Position numbers and translations under genes: made by a program
DNA from: Oscillospiraceae bacterium
GTDB taxonomy: Bacteria; Bacillota; Clostridia; Oscillospirales; Oscillospiraceae
DNA: 64,000 bases
Direction of reading: 5' to 3'
Assembly: GCA_015067435.1 (NCBI GenBank)
Contig: SVMM01000001.1
Coordinates: 186,001 to 250,000, forward strand
Shown here: positions 32,097 to 41,320 of the stretch, piece by piece
How the letters are laid out: each line of letters opens with the position of its first letter
How positions within the stretch are numbered: the first letter of the stretch is position 1
The notes under the pieces: generated by a model
Told to the model about the DNA's origin: nothing
Databases searched by the model: none
What the model saw: the letters and a program-made list of their open reading frames with translations, nothing else

Positions 32097-32248
32097 TAAA
32101 ATACCGCTTTTGTGCAAAACGCCGAAAGATGGCGGCTCGCCGGATTTCGACGCATTTTTTCGCCCCGGCGGGGTATTCTGTGTCACGGAAGCTTTCCAAT
32201 ATCCCACCCACTCTTGAGCCGCTGATCGTTGATCGGCGGCCCCTTTTT
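32097..32248 (+). ncRNA. Candidate structured small RNA divergent from hpf/raiA
   Basis: No gene fits here, yet the sequence is organised. AATACC (32100-32105) pairs with GGTATT (32172-32177), closing a domain that contains a hairpin CGAAA-n3-GGCG-GCT-CGCC-n3-TTTCG with symmetric internal loops. A small GGAA/TTCC hairpin follows, and then an intrinsic terminator at 32218-32248. A plus-strand promoter is only weak (TTGACC-17-AACAAT). Rfam lists a raiA RNA family found beside genes of this kind; I cannot confirm a match. Confidence 0.4.
32218..32248 (+). terminator. Plus-strand terminator with no annotated gene upstream
   Basis: GCCGCTGATC pairs with GATCGGCGGC (one wobble pair) around GTT, followed by CCCTTTTT. 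The upstream gntR transcript already has its own terminator at 31301, so this one implies another plus-strand transcript. Confidence 0.65.
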
Positions 32249-32267
32249 ATACAAAAAAAGAGGGCGC

Positions 32268-32291
32268 AAAAAAGCGGCGCTTGCGCGCCGC
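32268..32291 (-). terminator. Terminator after divIC
   Basis: Minus strand GCGGCGC-GCAA-GCGCCGC followed by TTTTTT (32273-32268). Confidence 0.8.
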
Positions 32292-32328
32292 CTGCTCAAA
32301 AAAGTGCCTGCACAATTTTGAAATATCT

Positions 32329-32616
32329 TCAATTGCTGACGTCGTAAAAGTCCTTTTGGCCGGGGGTGACCATGCCGAGCTGGTCGCGGGCGAGCTGCTG
32401 CAAATACGCCGGATCCTCCGCGCGCTCAAGCGCGGCCTCCAGCGTGCGGTTCTCCTGCTCCTGCCGTGCGACGCGCTCGGACAGCAAGATCTGCTCCGAA
32501 CGGGCCTCGGCGAGCTTGCCGCGCATATTCATCAGCTGCATGCCCACCAGAAGCAGCAGTACGAGGACGACCAGCGCCGCGAACGCTCCGCCGCGCGTTT
32601 TCGCCTTTTCCGCCAT
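32329..32616 (-). CDS. divIC: Septum formation initiator, DivIC/FtsB family
   Basis: A 95-residue bitopic division protein: short basic cytoplasmic start, one membrane helix (FAALVVLVLLLLVGM, about 11-25) and a periplasmic-side coiled coil (ARSEQILLSERVARQEQENR), ending YLQQLARDQLGMV, the family signature. It joins FtsL-type proteins and DivIB at the septum. Position after yabP-yabQ matches Bacillus. ATG at 32616 has GGGAGGG. Its first two thirds overlap the 3' end of yabQ in another frame. Confidence 0.92.
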   Translation of the reverse strand: MAEKAKTRGGAFAALVVLVLLLLVGMQLMNMRGKLAEARSEQILLSERVARQEQENRTLEAALERAEDPAYLQQLARDQLGMVTPGQKDFYDVSN

Positions 32617-33106
32617 TCCGGATACCCTCCCCTCTTCCGGCGATGTGCCGCGCACGCCGCGCATCCCACCGGATCGTCCCTATTATAAAGGACTTGCGCG
32701 AAAAAAGAAAGAGCCTTCGGGCGATTTTATGTAAATTTCTATAAAAGTTTTTAATCGTTTTGATCGGAATTTTCAGCAGACGGAGCAGCTCGAAGAACGT
32801 GCGCGCCCAGAAATCCCACAGCGGGCGCAGCAGCGGGGAAAAAACGGCGAAAAAGAGCGCCGCGCCCAGCGCCGCGACGGCGACCGTGTAAAGGCGCAGC
32901 TCGCCGTCGCCGATGCGCAGCGCGAAGACGAAGCCGGACAGCGCCATCGCCGCGCAGTACAGCGCGTCCAGCGCGTCGGTGAACCACGCGCGGCCGCGCC
33001 GCCGCAGCCGCAGGGCGCGCAGCAGGTCGTACACCAGCGCCAGCGCCATGCCCAGCAGCAGCGACGCCGCGAGCAGCCGAACCTCGGCGTCGATCTCGAT
33101 GAGCAT
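32426..33106 (-). CDS. yabQ: Spore cortex biosynthesis protein YabQ
   Basis: A membrane protein needed for cortex formation. About four hydrophobic segments lie in the first 105 residues (LLAASLLLGMALALVYDLL, YCAAMALSGFVFALRI, LYTVAVAALGAALFFAVF), followed by a basic region to about 142. The remaining 84 residues are Arg/Gly/Ala-rich and encoded by DNA that also encodes divIC in another frame, giving a 191-bp overlap. Either the tail is dispensable read-through after loss of a stop codon, or a frame error is present. ATG overlaps the region of the yabP stop; the ribosome site is weak. Confidence 0.8.
   Translation of the reverse strand: MLIEIDAEVRLLAASLLLGMALALVYDLLRALRLRRRGRAWFTDALDALYCAAMALSGFVFALRIGDGELRLYTVAVAALGAALFFAVFSPLLRPLWDFWARTFFELLRLLKIPIKTIKNFYRNLHKIARRLFLFSRKSFIIGTIRWDARRARHIAGRGEGIRNGGKGENARRSVRGAGRPRTAASGGHAADEYARQARRGPFGADLAVRARRTAGAGEPHAGGRA
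32682..32710 (-). promoter_or_regulatory. Possible internal promoter for divIC
   Basis: A perfect TATAAT (32687-32682, minus strand) with only a weak -35 (TTTCTT) at 17 bp. It lies inside yabQ and would allow vegetative divIC expression independent of yabP-yabQ. Confidence 0.4.
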
Positions 33107-33109
33107 GGT

Positions 33110-33397
33110 TCAGCCGCCGAAGAGGCGCGAGAGGAATCCGCCGCCGCTGCCCGCCGCGCCGTCCTCATAGCTCAGCGCGTCCACGCGCCCGTCGACGTGC
33201 AGCTCGCCGCCGTCGAGGCTCAGCTTGTCGATGTGCAGGTTTTCGCCGGTGACGACGAGCGTGCCCTCGGCGGTGTTCATCACGATCTCCGTCTCGTCGA
33301 AGCGTTCGACGTCCTCGACGCCGGAGACGGTCAACCGGTCGCGCCCCTCCAGCGAGACGCGGTGCGGCGCGGCGGAAAAATCAGCGTCATATGGCAT
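33110..33397 (-). CDS. yabP: Sporulation protein YabP
   Basis: A 95-residue protein of the YabP/YqfC family required for cortex formation. HRVSLEGRDRLTVSGVEDVERFDETEIVM and LHIDKLSLDGGELHVDGRV are the signature segments. It ends SGGGFLSRLFGG. ATG at 33397 follows AAGGGGG. The upstream 70 bp hold a terminator hairpin overlapped by a sigma-E-like promoter, consistent with mother-cell expression. Confidence 0.93.
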   Translation of the reverse strand: MPYDADFSAAPHRVSLEGRDRLTVSGVEDVERFDETEIVMNTAEGTLVVTGENLHIDKLSLDGGELHVDGRVDALSYEDGAAGSGGGFLSRLFGG

Positions 33398-33417
33398 AGA
33401 AAAGCCCCCTTCGCAGC

Positions 33418-33454
33418 AAAAAGCCGTGTTCCCTACATTGTACGGAACACGGCT
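33418..33454 (-). terminator. Terminator between rqcP and yabP
   Basis: Minus strand AGCCGTGTTCC (33454-33444) pairs with GGAACACGGCT (33432-33422), followed by a five-T run ending at 33418. Read-through from mazG-rqcP should end here. Confidence 0.75.
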
Positions 33455-33466
33455 CCCAAATATGCC
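33437..33466 (-). promoter_or_regulatory. Sigma-E-like promoter for yabP-yabQ
   Basis: Minus strand GGCATATTT (33466-33458) resembles the sigma-E -35 box and CGTACAAT (33444-33437) differs by one base from the -10 consensus CATACAAT; the spacer is 13 bp. The start near 33430 falls in the 3' arm of the terminator. yabP belongs to the sigma-E regulon in Bacillus. Confidence 0.7.
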
Positions 33467-33468
33467 AT

Positions 33469-33714
33469 TTATGTTGCAAGCTCGCGGTACATCGCCGCGG
33501 CCTCCGCCTTGCCGGCGTTCTCCTGCACGCTGACGACCTCGACGGAGAGCGCGCGCTCGCCGAAGCGGAGCGTGATCCTGTCGCCCTCCTTCACCTCATA
33601 CGACGCACGGGCGACCTTGCCGTTGACCTCCACGCGCCCGGTGTCGCACGCCTCGTTGGCGACGGTGCGGCGCTTGATGAGGCGCGACACCTTCAAATAT
33701 TTGTCCAGTCTCAT
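33469..33714 (-). CDS. rqcP: S4-domain RNA-binding protein RqcP (YabO)
   Basis: An 81-residue S4-domain protein: MRLDKYLKVSRLIKRRTVANE and GRVEVNGKVARASYEVKEGD are the S4 RNA-binding core. In Bacillus RqcP works with RqcH in adding alanine tails to peptides stalled on 50S subunits. The start overlaps mazG by 4 bp (ATGA) and has an AAAAGGAGG site. The place between mazG and yabP is conserved. Confidence 0.93.
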   Translation of the reverse strand: MRLDKYLKVSRLIKRRTVANEACDTGRVEVNGKVARASYEVKEGDRITLRFGERALSVEVVSVQENAGKAEAAAMYRELAT

Positions 33715-34508
33715 GCCTTTTCCTCCTTTTTTACGGCGTTCCACAGCGCGCGCAGTTCGTCCTCGGAGAGCTTGTCCAGCGGCGTGCCCCGCGCCGCGGC
33801 GGCGGCCTCGACGCCGCGGAAGCGCCGGACGAACTTGTCGCAGGCGGCGTTCAGCGCGTCCTCCGGGTCGACGCCGCGGTAGCGTCCGGCGTTCACCGCG
33901 GCGAACAGCACGTCGCCCAGCTCCTCCTCGACGTTTGTGCCGCGCTCCACCGCCTCGCGCAGCTCGCGGACCTCCTCCTCCAGCTTGTCCAGCGAGCCGT
34001 CGGCGTCGGCGAAGCGGAAGCCGGTCTTCTCCGCCTTGCTTTGCACCTTGTCCGCGCGCCAGAGCGCCGGAAGCGAGCGGGCGACGGCGTCCATCGCGTC
34101 CGCGGCGGTACGCTGCCCCTTCTCCGCGCGCTTGAGCTGCTCCCAGTTTTTGAGCACCTCGTCGCTGTTGTCCGCCCGCACGTCGCCGAACACGTGCGGG
34201 TGGCGGTAGATCAGCTTGCGCACCACGTGGTCGGTGACGTCGTCCGTGGTGAAGCGGCCGGCGTCCTCCTCAATGTGGATGTTGAAGAGCACCTGCATGA
34301 GCATGTCGCCCAGCTCCTCGCACATGTCGTCGGGGTCGTCGCGGTCGAAGGCGTCCGCCGCCTCGTACGCCTCCTCCAGAAAGTTGCGGCGGTTGCTGAC
34401 GTGCGTCTGCTCGCGATCCCACGGGCAACCGCCCGGCGCGCGCAGGATGCGCAGCAGGCGGACGAGGTCGTCCATATCGTAGACGGGCTTATCGGGAAAC
34501 TGTACCAT
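33711..34508 (-). CDS. mazG: Nucleoside triphosphate pyrophosphohydrolase MazG
   Basis: A 265-residue all-alpha NTP pyrophosphatase with two tandem MazG units. The first has CPWDREQTHVSNRRNFLEEAYE and ELGDMLMQV metal-binding EExxD-type motifs; the second has KLEEEVRELREAVERG and EEELGDVLFAAVN. It removes aberrant NTPs. Bacillus YabN carries an extra N-terminal methylase domain that is absent here. Coupled to rqcP. Confidence 0.94.
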   Translation of the reverse strand: MVQFPDKPVYDMDDLVRLLRILRAPGGCPWDREQTHVSNRRNFLEEAYEAADAFDRDDPDDMCEELGDMLMQVLFNIHIEEDAGRFTTDDVTDHVVRKLIYRHPHVFGDVRADNSDEVLKNWEQLKRAEKGQRTAADAMDAVARSLPALWRADKVQSKAEKTGFRFADADGSLDKLEEEVRELREAVERGTNVEEELGDVLFAAVNAGRYRGVDPEDALNAACDKFVRRFRGVEAAAAARGTPLDKLSEDELRALWNAVKKEEKA

Positions 34509-34519
34509 AGCTTATATCC

Positions 34520-36106
34520 TCACTTGACGCGCAGCAGCCGCGCCAGCTTCTGCCCCTTGGGCAGAAGCATCAGCTCGTCGCGCGAGATGATGCGAAGCGC
34601 GAGCACCAGCACAAAATAGACCACGACGGCGCCGGCGACCGACACGGCGACGCACAGCCGGTTTGAATCGACCGCCAGATGCATCAGCGCATAGGTGCCC
34701 TTGGCGCAGGCCGCCATCAGCAGCGACGCCGCCAGCGGCTTGGTGAACAGGGCGAAGAAGTTGGGCTTATCCCGCACGATCAGCCACACGAAGAACAGGT
34801 TGACCACCGTGGAGATGGCGAAGCAGACCAGCGTGCCGATGGGCGCGGCGTGGATGTTGACCGACTCCACCGCCGCGAGGTTGTAGTTGAGCACGATTTT
34901 GACCACGCCGCCCAGGAACATGCTCAGGATCGGCACCTTGACGGCGTTGTGCGCCTGCAAAATGGAGTTGGAGATCAGCGTCAGGCACACGAACAGCGAC
35001 GCGATGCCCAGCACCGCCAGCAGCTCCCCGCCGAGCTTGACGTCGTATTTCGGGTAGCACAGCCGCGTGATCGGCTCCGCGAGCGACCACAGGCCCAGCC
35101 CCATCGGGAACGCCAGCAGCGCCGTGACGCGCAGCGAGGCGTTGGTCACGCGCGCGGTCTGCGCGCGGTCGCGCGCGGCGAGCGAGCCGGACAGCGTCGG
35201 GATGACCGACGCGGTCAGCGCCACCATCAGCGACGCGGGCAGGTTGTAGAGCTTCATCACCGCGCTGTACGTGCCGTAGAGCTTGCGCGTCTCGTCGAGC
35301 GAGTAGCCGAGGGCGTTTTGCAGCTGCCCCTGCACGAGCGAGGTGTCGATGAGCGTGATGACGGACACCATCGACGCCGAGATCGTGATCGGCACCGCAA
35401 TGCCGATCAGCCGGCGCAGGATGACGCCGCTCTCGTCGGGGTGGTCATGCGAGCGCGGGCGCGAGCGGTGGAGAAAGTAGTCGAAGATCATGTACACGAG
35501 CGCGAGCACCGTGCCGATGGTCACGCCCGCGATCGCGCCCGCGGCGGCGATGGACTCGCCGCGTCCGGCGTCGATGAAGTGCTTTGCGAGCGCAAGGCCG
35601 ATCACCAGCTTGCACAGTGCCTCCATGATCTGCCCCACGGCGGTCGGTGTCATGCGCATGTTGCCCTGCGCGTAGCCGCGGAAGGCGGCGAGGCAGCCCA
35701 CGCACACTACCGCCGGCGCCAGCACGCGGATGCCGTAGGCGGCGTTGGGGTTGTGCAGCAGGCCCGCGCACCACTTGTTGCCGAACCACATGACGAAGAA
35801 CGAGAGCAGGCCGAGCGTCAGAAACGCGGAAAAGCTGACGCGGAAGATGCGCCGTGCCTGACGCTCGCGACCGAGCGTGTTCGCCTCCGACACCATCTTG
35901 CTCAGCGCCACGGGCAATCCCGCGGTCGAGATCATCAGCAGCATCGAATAGATGTTGTAGGCGTTGTTGAAGTCCGCCGCGCCCGCGTCGCCGACGATGT
36001 TGAACAGCGGGATGGCGAACACCGCGCCGATGACCTTGACGATGGCGATCCCGGCGGCGAGGATCGCCGCGCCGCCGAAGAAGGATTGTTTTTTGGTTCT
36101 TGCCAT
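34520..36106 (-). CDS. SpoVB/YabM-like polysaccharide flippase (MOP superfamily)
   Basis: A 528-residue membrane protein with about 14 hydrophobic helices of the MVF/MATE-type fold (GGAAILAAGIAIVKVIGAVFAIPLFNIVG at the start; NAYNIYSMLLMISTAGLPVALSKMVSE). Family members flip lipid-linked sugar precursors; SpoVB serves cortex synthesis and YabM is its paralogue at this locus. ATG at 36106 has AAAGAGG. It lies 11 bp before mazG, as yabM does before yabN in Bacillus. Confidence 0.88.
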   Translation of the reverse strand: MARTKKQSFFGGAAILAAGIAIVKVIGAVFAIPLFNIVGDAGAADFNNAYNIYSMLLMISTAGLPVALSKMVSEANTLGRERQARRIFRVSFSAFLTLGLLSFFVMWFGNKWCAGLLHNPNAAYGIRVLAPAVVCVGCLAAFRGYAQGNMRMTPTAVGQIMEALCKLVIGLALAKHFIDAGRGESIAAAGAIAGVTIGTVLALVYMIFDYFLHRSRPRSHDHPDESGVILRRLIGIAVPITISASMVSVITLIDTSLVQGQLQNALGYSLDETRKLYGTYSAVMKLYNLPASLMVALTASVIPTLSGSLAARDRAQTARVTNASLRVTALLAFPMGLGLWSLAEPITRLCYPKYDVKLGGELLAVLGIASLFVCLTLISNSILQAHNAVKVPILSMFLGGVVKIVLNYNLAAVESVNIHAAPIGTLVCFAISTVVNLFFVWLIVRDKPNFFALFTKPLAASLLMAACAKGTYALMHLAVDSNRLCVAVSVAGAVVVYFVLVLALRIISRDELMLLPKGQKLARLLRVK

Positions 36107-36144
36107 AAAGCCTCTTTTCTTCCCCCGACGGAGGGGGAACGGTT

Positions 36145-37647
36145 TCAAGCTTCCGTTCGCGCCTGCTCCCCGTAGAACGCCGCAAACTCGTCGAGGTTCG
36201 CCCGCCACTTCTCCGGCCGCTCGATGTACTCCTTGGGATACTTCGCGTTGAACGCGCGGCGGATCACGGCGTCGCCGGACGGCGCGCGCCCGACCATCTT
36301 CGTCGAGCCGCCCGCGCCGAGGGACAGGATGCCGTGCAGCTCCTCCATGATGCAGATGTTGTACAGGCTCTCCGCCCCGCTCAGCGCCCAGCCGACGTTT
36401 TCAAAGCTGCCGGACATGTACTTCTGGCGGTAGAGGTAGTAGGGTATATATCCATGCTTACGCAGCGTGTCGTTCGCGTAGTCCAGCATTTGTGCGACGT
36501 CCTCCGCGCCGGGGAGGCGCGCGCCGGGCGTGTTCTGCGCCAGCGTGATGCGGCTGCCCTTCTTGAGGGACAGCGTGTGCACCGTGATGTTGTCCGCGCC
36601 CATTGCCAGACACTCGCGGAGCGATGCGGCGAAGCTCTCCGGCGTGTCCTCCGGCAGCCCCGCGATCAGATCCATGTTGACGTGGGCAAAGCCCGCCTCC
36701 GCGACCTGCGCCATGGCGCGGCGGATGTCCTCCGCCGTGTGGCGGCGGCCGATGGCGGCGAGCACCGCGTCGTTCATCGACTGGGGATTGACGCTCAGGC
36801 GCGTGACGTTGTGCGCGCGCAGCGCCGCGAGCTTGTCCGGCTCGATGGTGTCCGGACGTCCCGCCTCGACGGTCAGCTCCGCGAGGGCGGAGAAATCGAA
36901 ATGCGTCTCCAGCGCGGTCAGCAGGCGGTCCAGCTGCGCCGCGGTCAGCGTCGTGGGCGTGCCGCCGCCCATGTAGAACGAGCGGATGCGCAGGTTCTGC
37001 GCCTTTACCATCTCCCCCGCCGCGGCGATCTCGCCGCACAGCGCGTCCAGATACGGCTCGACCATGGCGAAGGTCCTCTCCACGCTCTGCGCGACAAAGC
37101 TGCAATAGGCGCAGCGCGTCGGGCAGAACGGGATGCCGACATAGAGAGAGACGTCGTTCGGTTCGAGCGTGTCGGCGGCCTTCTGCCCCGCCTCCGCCGC
37201 CTCGATGGCGAGGCGGCGCCGCGCGGGCGTGACGAAGTATGTCTCCGCCAGCTCTCGCTCGGCATGCTCACGCCCGCCCTCGCGCAGCAGCGCGAGCGCG
37301 ACCTTGGTCGGACGCACGCCCGTCAGGCTCCCCCACGCGGGCGCGATGCCAAGCGCGTCGCGCGCAGCGGCGAAGAAGCTCAGCCCCAGCGCGTGGCGGC
37401 GCTGCCCCTCGCGCTCGTAATCGCTGCCGGAGAGCGGATAGTCGTATGCCCCGCGCCCCGTTTTGCCGCCGCGGCAAAGCTCCGTGACAAACTTGACGCG
37501 CTCCGCCGTCTCCGTCATCGTCACGCGCGCCCAGCTCGCATCGTCGCCGGTGATCTCGCCGTAAACGGGGCGCTCGTCGGGCAGCAGCGCCAGCAGGCTC
37601 TGCTCCAGCGCGTATTTTTCGTCGTGTCCCCGCAATTCAAGCTTCAT
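36145..37647 (-). CDS. hemZ: HemZ-type coproporphyrinogen III oxidase-like radical SAM protein
   Basis: A 500-residue protein of the clostridial/Bacillus HemZ group: an N-terminal domain of about 155 residues, then the radical SAM motif CPTRCAYCSF, FYMGGGTPTTL, TVEAGRPDTI and the HVNMDLIAGLPEDT segment. HemN relatives oxidise coproporphyrinogen anaerobically, but HemZ function is less certain, and no other haem genes are nearby. Start ATG overlaps the MBL gene stop by 3 bp within an ATGA. C-terminal region includes NVGWALSGAESLYNI. Confidence 0.9.
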   Translation of the reverse strand: MKLELRGHDEKYALEQSLLALLPDERPVYGEITGDDASWARVTMTETAERVKFVTELCRGGKTGRGAYDYPLSGSDYEREGQRRHALGLSFFAAARDALGIAPAWGSLTGVRPTKVALALLREGGREHAERELAETYFVTPARRRLAIEAAEAGQKAADTLEPNDVSLYVGIPFCPTRCAYCSFVAQSVERTFAMVEPYLDALCGEIAAAGEMVKAQNLRIRSFYMGGGTPTTLTAAQLDRLLTALETHFDFSALAELTVEAGRPDTIEPDKLAALRAHNVTRLSVNPQSMNDAVLAAIGRRHTAEDIRRAMAQVAEAGFAHVNMDLIAGLPEDTPESFAASLRECLAMGADNITVHTLSLKKGSRITLAQNTPGARLPGAEDVAQMLDYANDTLRKHGYIPYYLYRQKYMSGSFENVGWALSGAESLYNICIMEELHGILSLGAGGSTKMVGRAPSGDAVIRRAFNAKYPKEYIERPEKWRANLDEFAAFYGEQARTEA

Positions 37648-38261
37648 TGCACCGAAAGCATCTTGATATACAGATTATACTGCCGCTCCCGCGCCATCGT
37701 GGTCGTCTCCATATGGCCGGGGTAGACGTCATAGTCGCCGGAGAGCTTCGCAAGGCGCGCGAGCGAGGGCATCATCTTGTCCGGCTGCGCGCCGGGCAGG
37801 TCGATGCGCCCCATGGAGCCGGCGAACAGCGTGTCGCCGGTGAAGAGCGCCGTGCCGCAGCGCAGGCAAACCGAGCCACCCGTGTGGCCGGGGGTGTGCA
37901 GCACCTCGATCGTCTCCTTCCCCAGCGGCAGCGTGTCGCCCTCATCGTAGAACTTGAGCTCCGCGCCGATCAGCTCCTCCATCGGATAGTGATAGATGCC
38001 GACTACGCCCTTGTCCGCGGGGTGGATGTACACCGCCGCGCCGGGGAACAGCTCGTGCAGGCGCGGCGCGGCGAGCGTGTGGTCGCGGTGGCCGTGGGTG
38101 AGCAGGATATAGCGCAGCGTCGCGCCGAGGTTTTCGATCGCGTCGCGGATCGTCTCCGCCTCGTCGGCGGGATCGATGACCGCCGCCTCGCCGCTTTCCT
38201 CGTCGTACAGGATGTAGCAATTGGTTTCCAGCTCGCCCAGAATACTGCGAATGACCTTCAT
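37644..38261 (-). CDS. MBL-fold hydrolase, glyoxalase II-like
   Basis: A 205-residue protein with the THGHRDH metal motif, HTPGHTGGSV, FTGDTLFAGSMGR and YPGHMETTT, all binuclear-metal ligands of the glyoxalase II / YcbL group. Such proteins hydrolyse thioesters or similar substrates. It follows dtd with 14 bp between and precedes hemZ, the arrangement common in Clostridia. ATG at 38261 (MKVIRSILG) with AGAGGA; the longer frame overlaps dtd. Confidence 0.9.
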   Translation of the reverse strand: MKVIRSILGELETNCYILYDEESGEAAVIDPADEAETIRDAIENLGATLRYILLTHGHRDHTLAAPRLHELFPGAAVYIHPADKGVVGIYHYPMEELIGAELKFYDEGDTLPLGKETIEVLHTPGHTGGSVCLRCGTALFTGDTLFAGSMGRIDLPGAQPDKMMPSLARLAKLSGDYDVYPGHMETTTMARERQYNLYIKMLSVQ

Positions 38262-38275
38262 GGCATCGTCCTCTT

Positions 38276-38725
38276 TTACTTCAGATTGTCCGTGTCCACG
38301 ATCAGCGTGAACGGGCCGTTGTTGACGGACTCGACCTCCATGTGCGCGCCGAACTCGCCGGTTTCGACGCGGTAGCCCTTCTCCCGGCACAGCGCGACGA
38401 ATTTCTCGTAGAGCGGGATGGCGAGCTCCGGCCGCGCGGCGCTCAAAAACTCCGGACGGCGGCCCTTGCGGCAGTTGCCGTAAAGCGTGAACTGCGAGAC
38501 GACGAGGATCTCGCCGCCCACGTCGTCGAGCGAGAGGTTGATCTTGCCCTCCTCGTCGTCAAAAATGCGCAGCGAGCACAGCTTGTCCGCCAGCTTCTGG
38601 CACTGCACCTCGGTGTCCTCGTGCGTGACGCCGAGCAGGATGAGGAAGCCCTCCCCGATCTGCCCGACGATATTGCCGTCCACGCGGACGGCGGCGCTAT
38701 TGACCTTTGATAATACTGCTCTCAT
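38276..38725 (-). CDS. dtd: D-aminoacyl-tRNA deacylase
   Basis: A 149-residue enzyme that removes D-amino acids and glycine from mischarged tRNAs. MRAVLSKVNSAAVRVDG, the LVVSQFTLYG catalytic motif (SQF) and the VNNGPFTL motif (NGP replacing the usual G-P) are visible. ATG at 38725 follows AGAGAGG. It normally sits directly behind relA; here a hairpin-rich 373-bp insert separates them. Confidence 0.95.
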   Translation of the reverse strand: MRAVLSKVNSAAVRVDGNIVGQIGEGFLILLGVTHEDTEVQCQKLADKLCSLRIFDDEEGKINLSLDDVGGEILVVSQFTLYGNCRKGRRPEFLSAARPELAIPLYEKFVALCREKGYRVETGEFGAHMEVESVNNGPFTLIVDTDNLK

Positions 38726-38785
38726 TGTTATATTTGCCTCTCTGGTTGGTGTTTCGCCGCCGAGCCCCGGCGGAGGGGGAGTATT

Positions 38786-39075
38786 CCGCGCCTGCGGGCG
38801 CGGGTTACTTTTCCCGCGAAGGAAAAGTAACCAAAAGTTCGCCAAAACCTACGGTTTTGGAATCCCTTTCTCACTGTCGACGCCGATGGCCGCCATCCGG
38901 CGCGCCATGTCGATCCGTTGTGTCTCTATTTGCGCTGACGCGCTCGTTCATCGATGCGCGGTGTTGTACGTCTGCGCGGCGGCGCGCCAGGCTTTTCCTT
39001 TCTTTGAAAGTCTGAAAACGGTTCTTTCCTTTTCCCGAAAAGGAAAGAACTGGTTTCAGGAACCGTTTCCCCATC
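38786..39075. repeat. Hairpin-rich intergenic repeat between relA and dtd
   Basis: Several exact palindromes lie in series: GTTACTTTTCC/GGAAAAGTAAC around 38803-38830, CCAAAACC/GGTTTTGG at 38843-38861, and TTCTTTCCTTTTC/GAAAAGGAAAGAA at 39022-39049. Between them are 150 bp of GC-rich sequence with short open frames on both strands that look like no known protein. The arrangement resembles a small non-autonomous element or dispersed intergenic repeat. The 373-bp space 38726-39098 holds nothing else. Confidence 0.55.
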
Positions 39076-39098
39076 GCGTGGGGTCGCGCGAATCGTTT

Positions 39099-41300
<2,202 letters not shown>

Positions 41301-41320
41301 GACTCCGTCCCCTCCTTTCC

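Noticed and set aside
32107-32131. Resemblance to the cyclic-di-GMP-I riboswitch (GCAAA and GAAAG segments)
   Set aside because: The conserved GACGCAAAGC segment and tetraloop receptor are missing; the pairing found is different.
38707-39074. Open frames on both strands between relA and dtd
   Set aside because: They lack ribosome sites, consist mostly of palindromes and show no recognisable protein.
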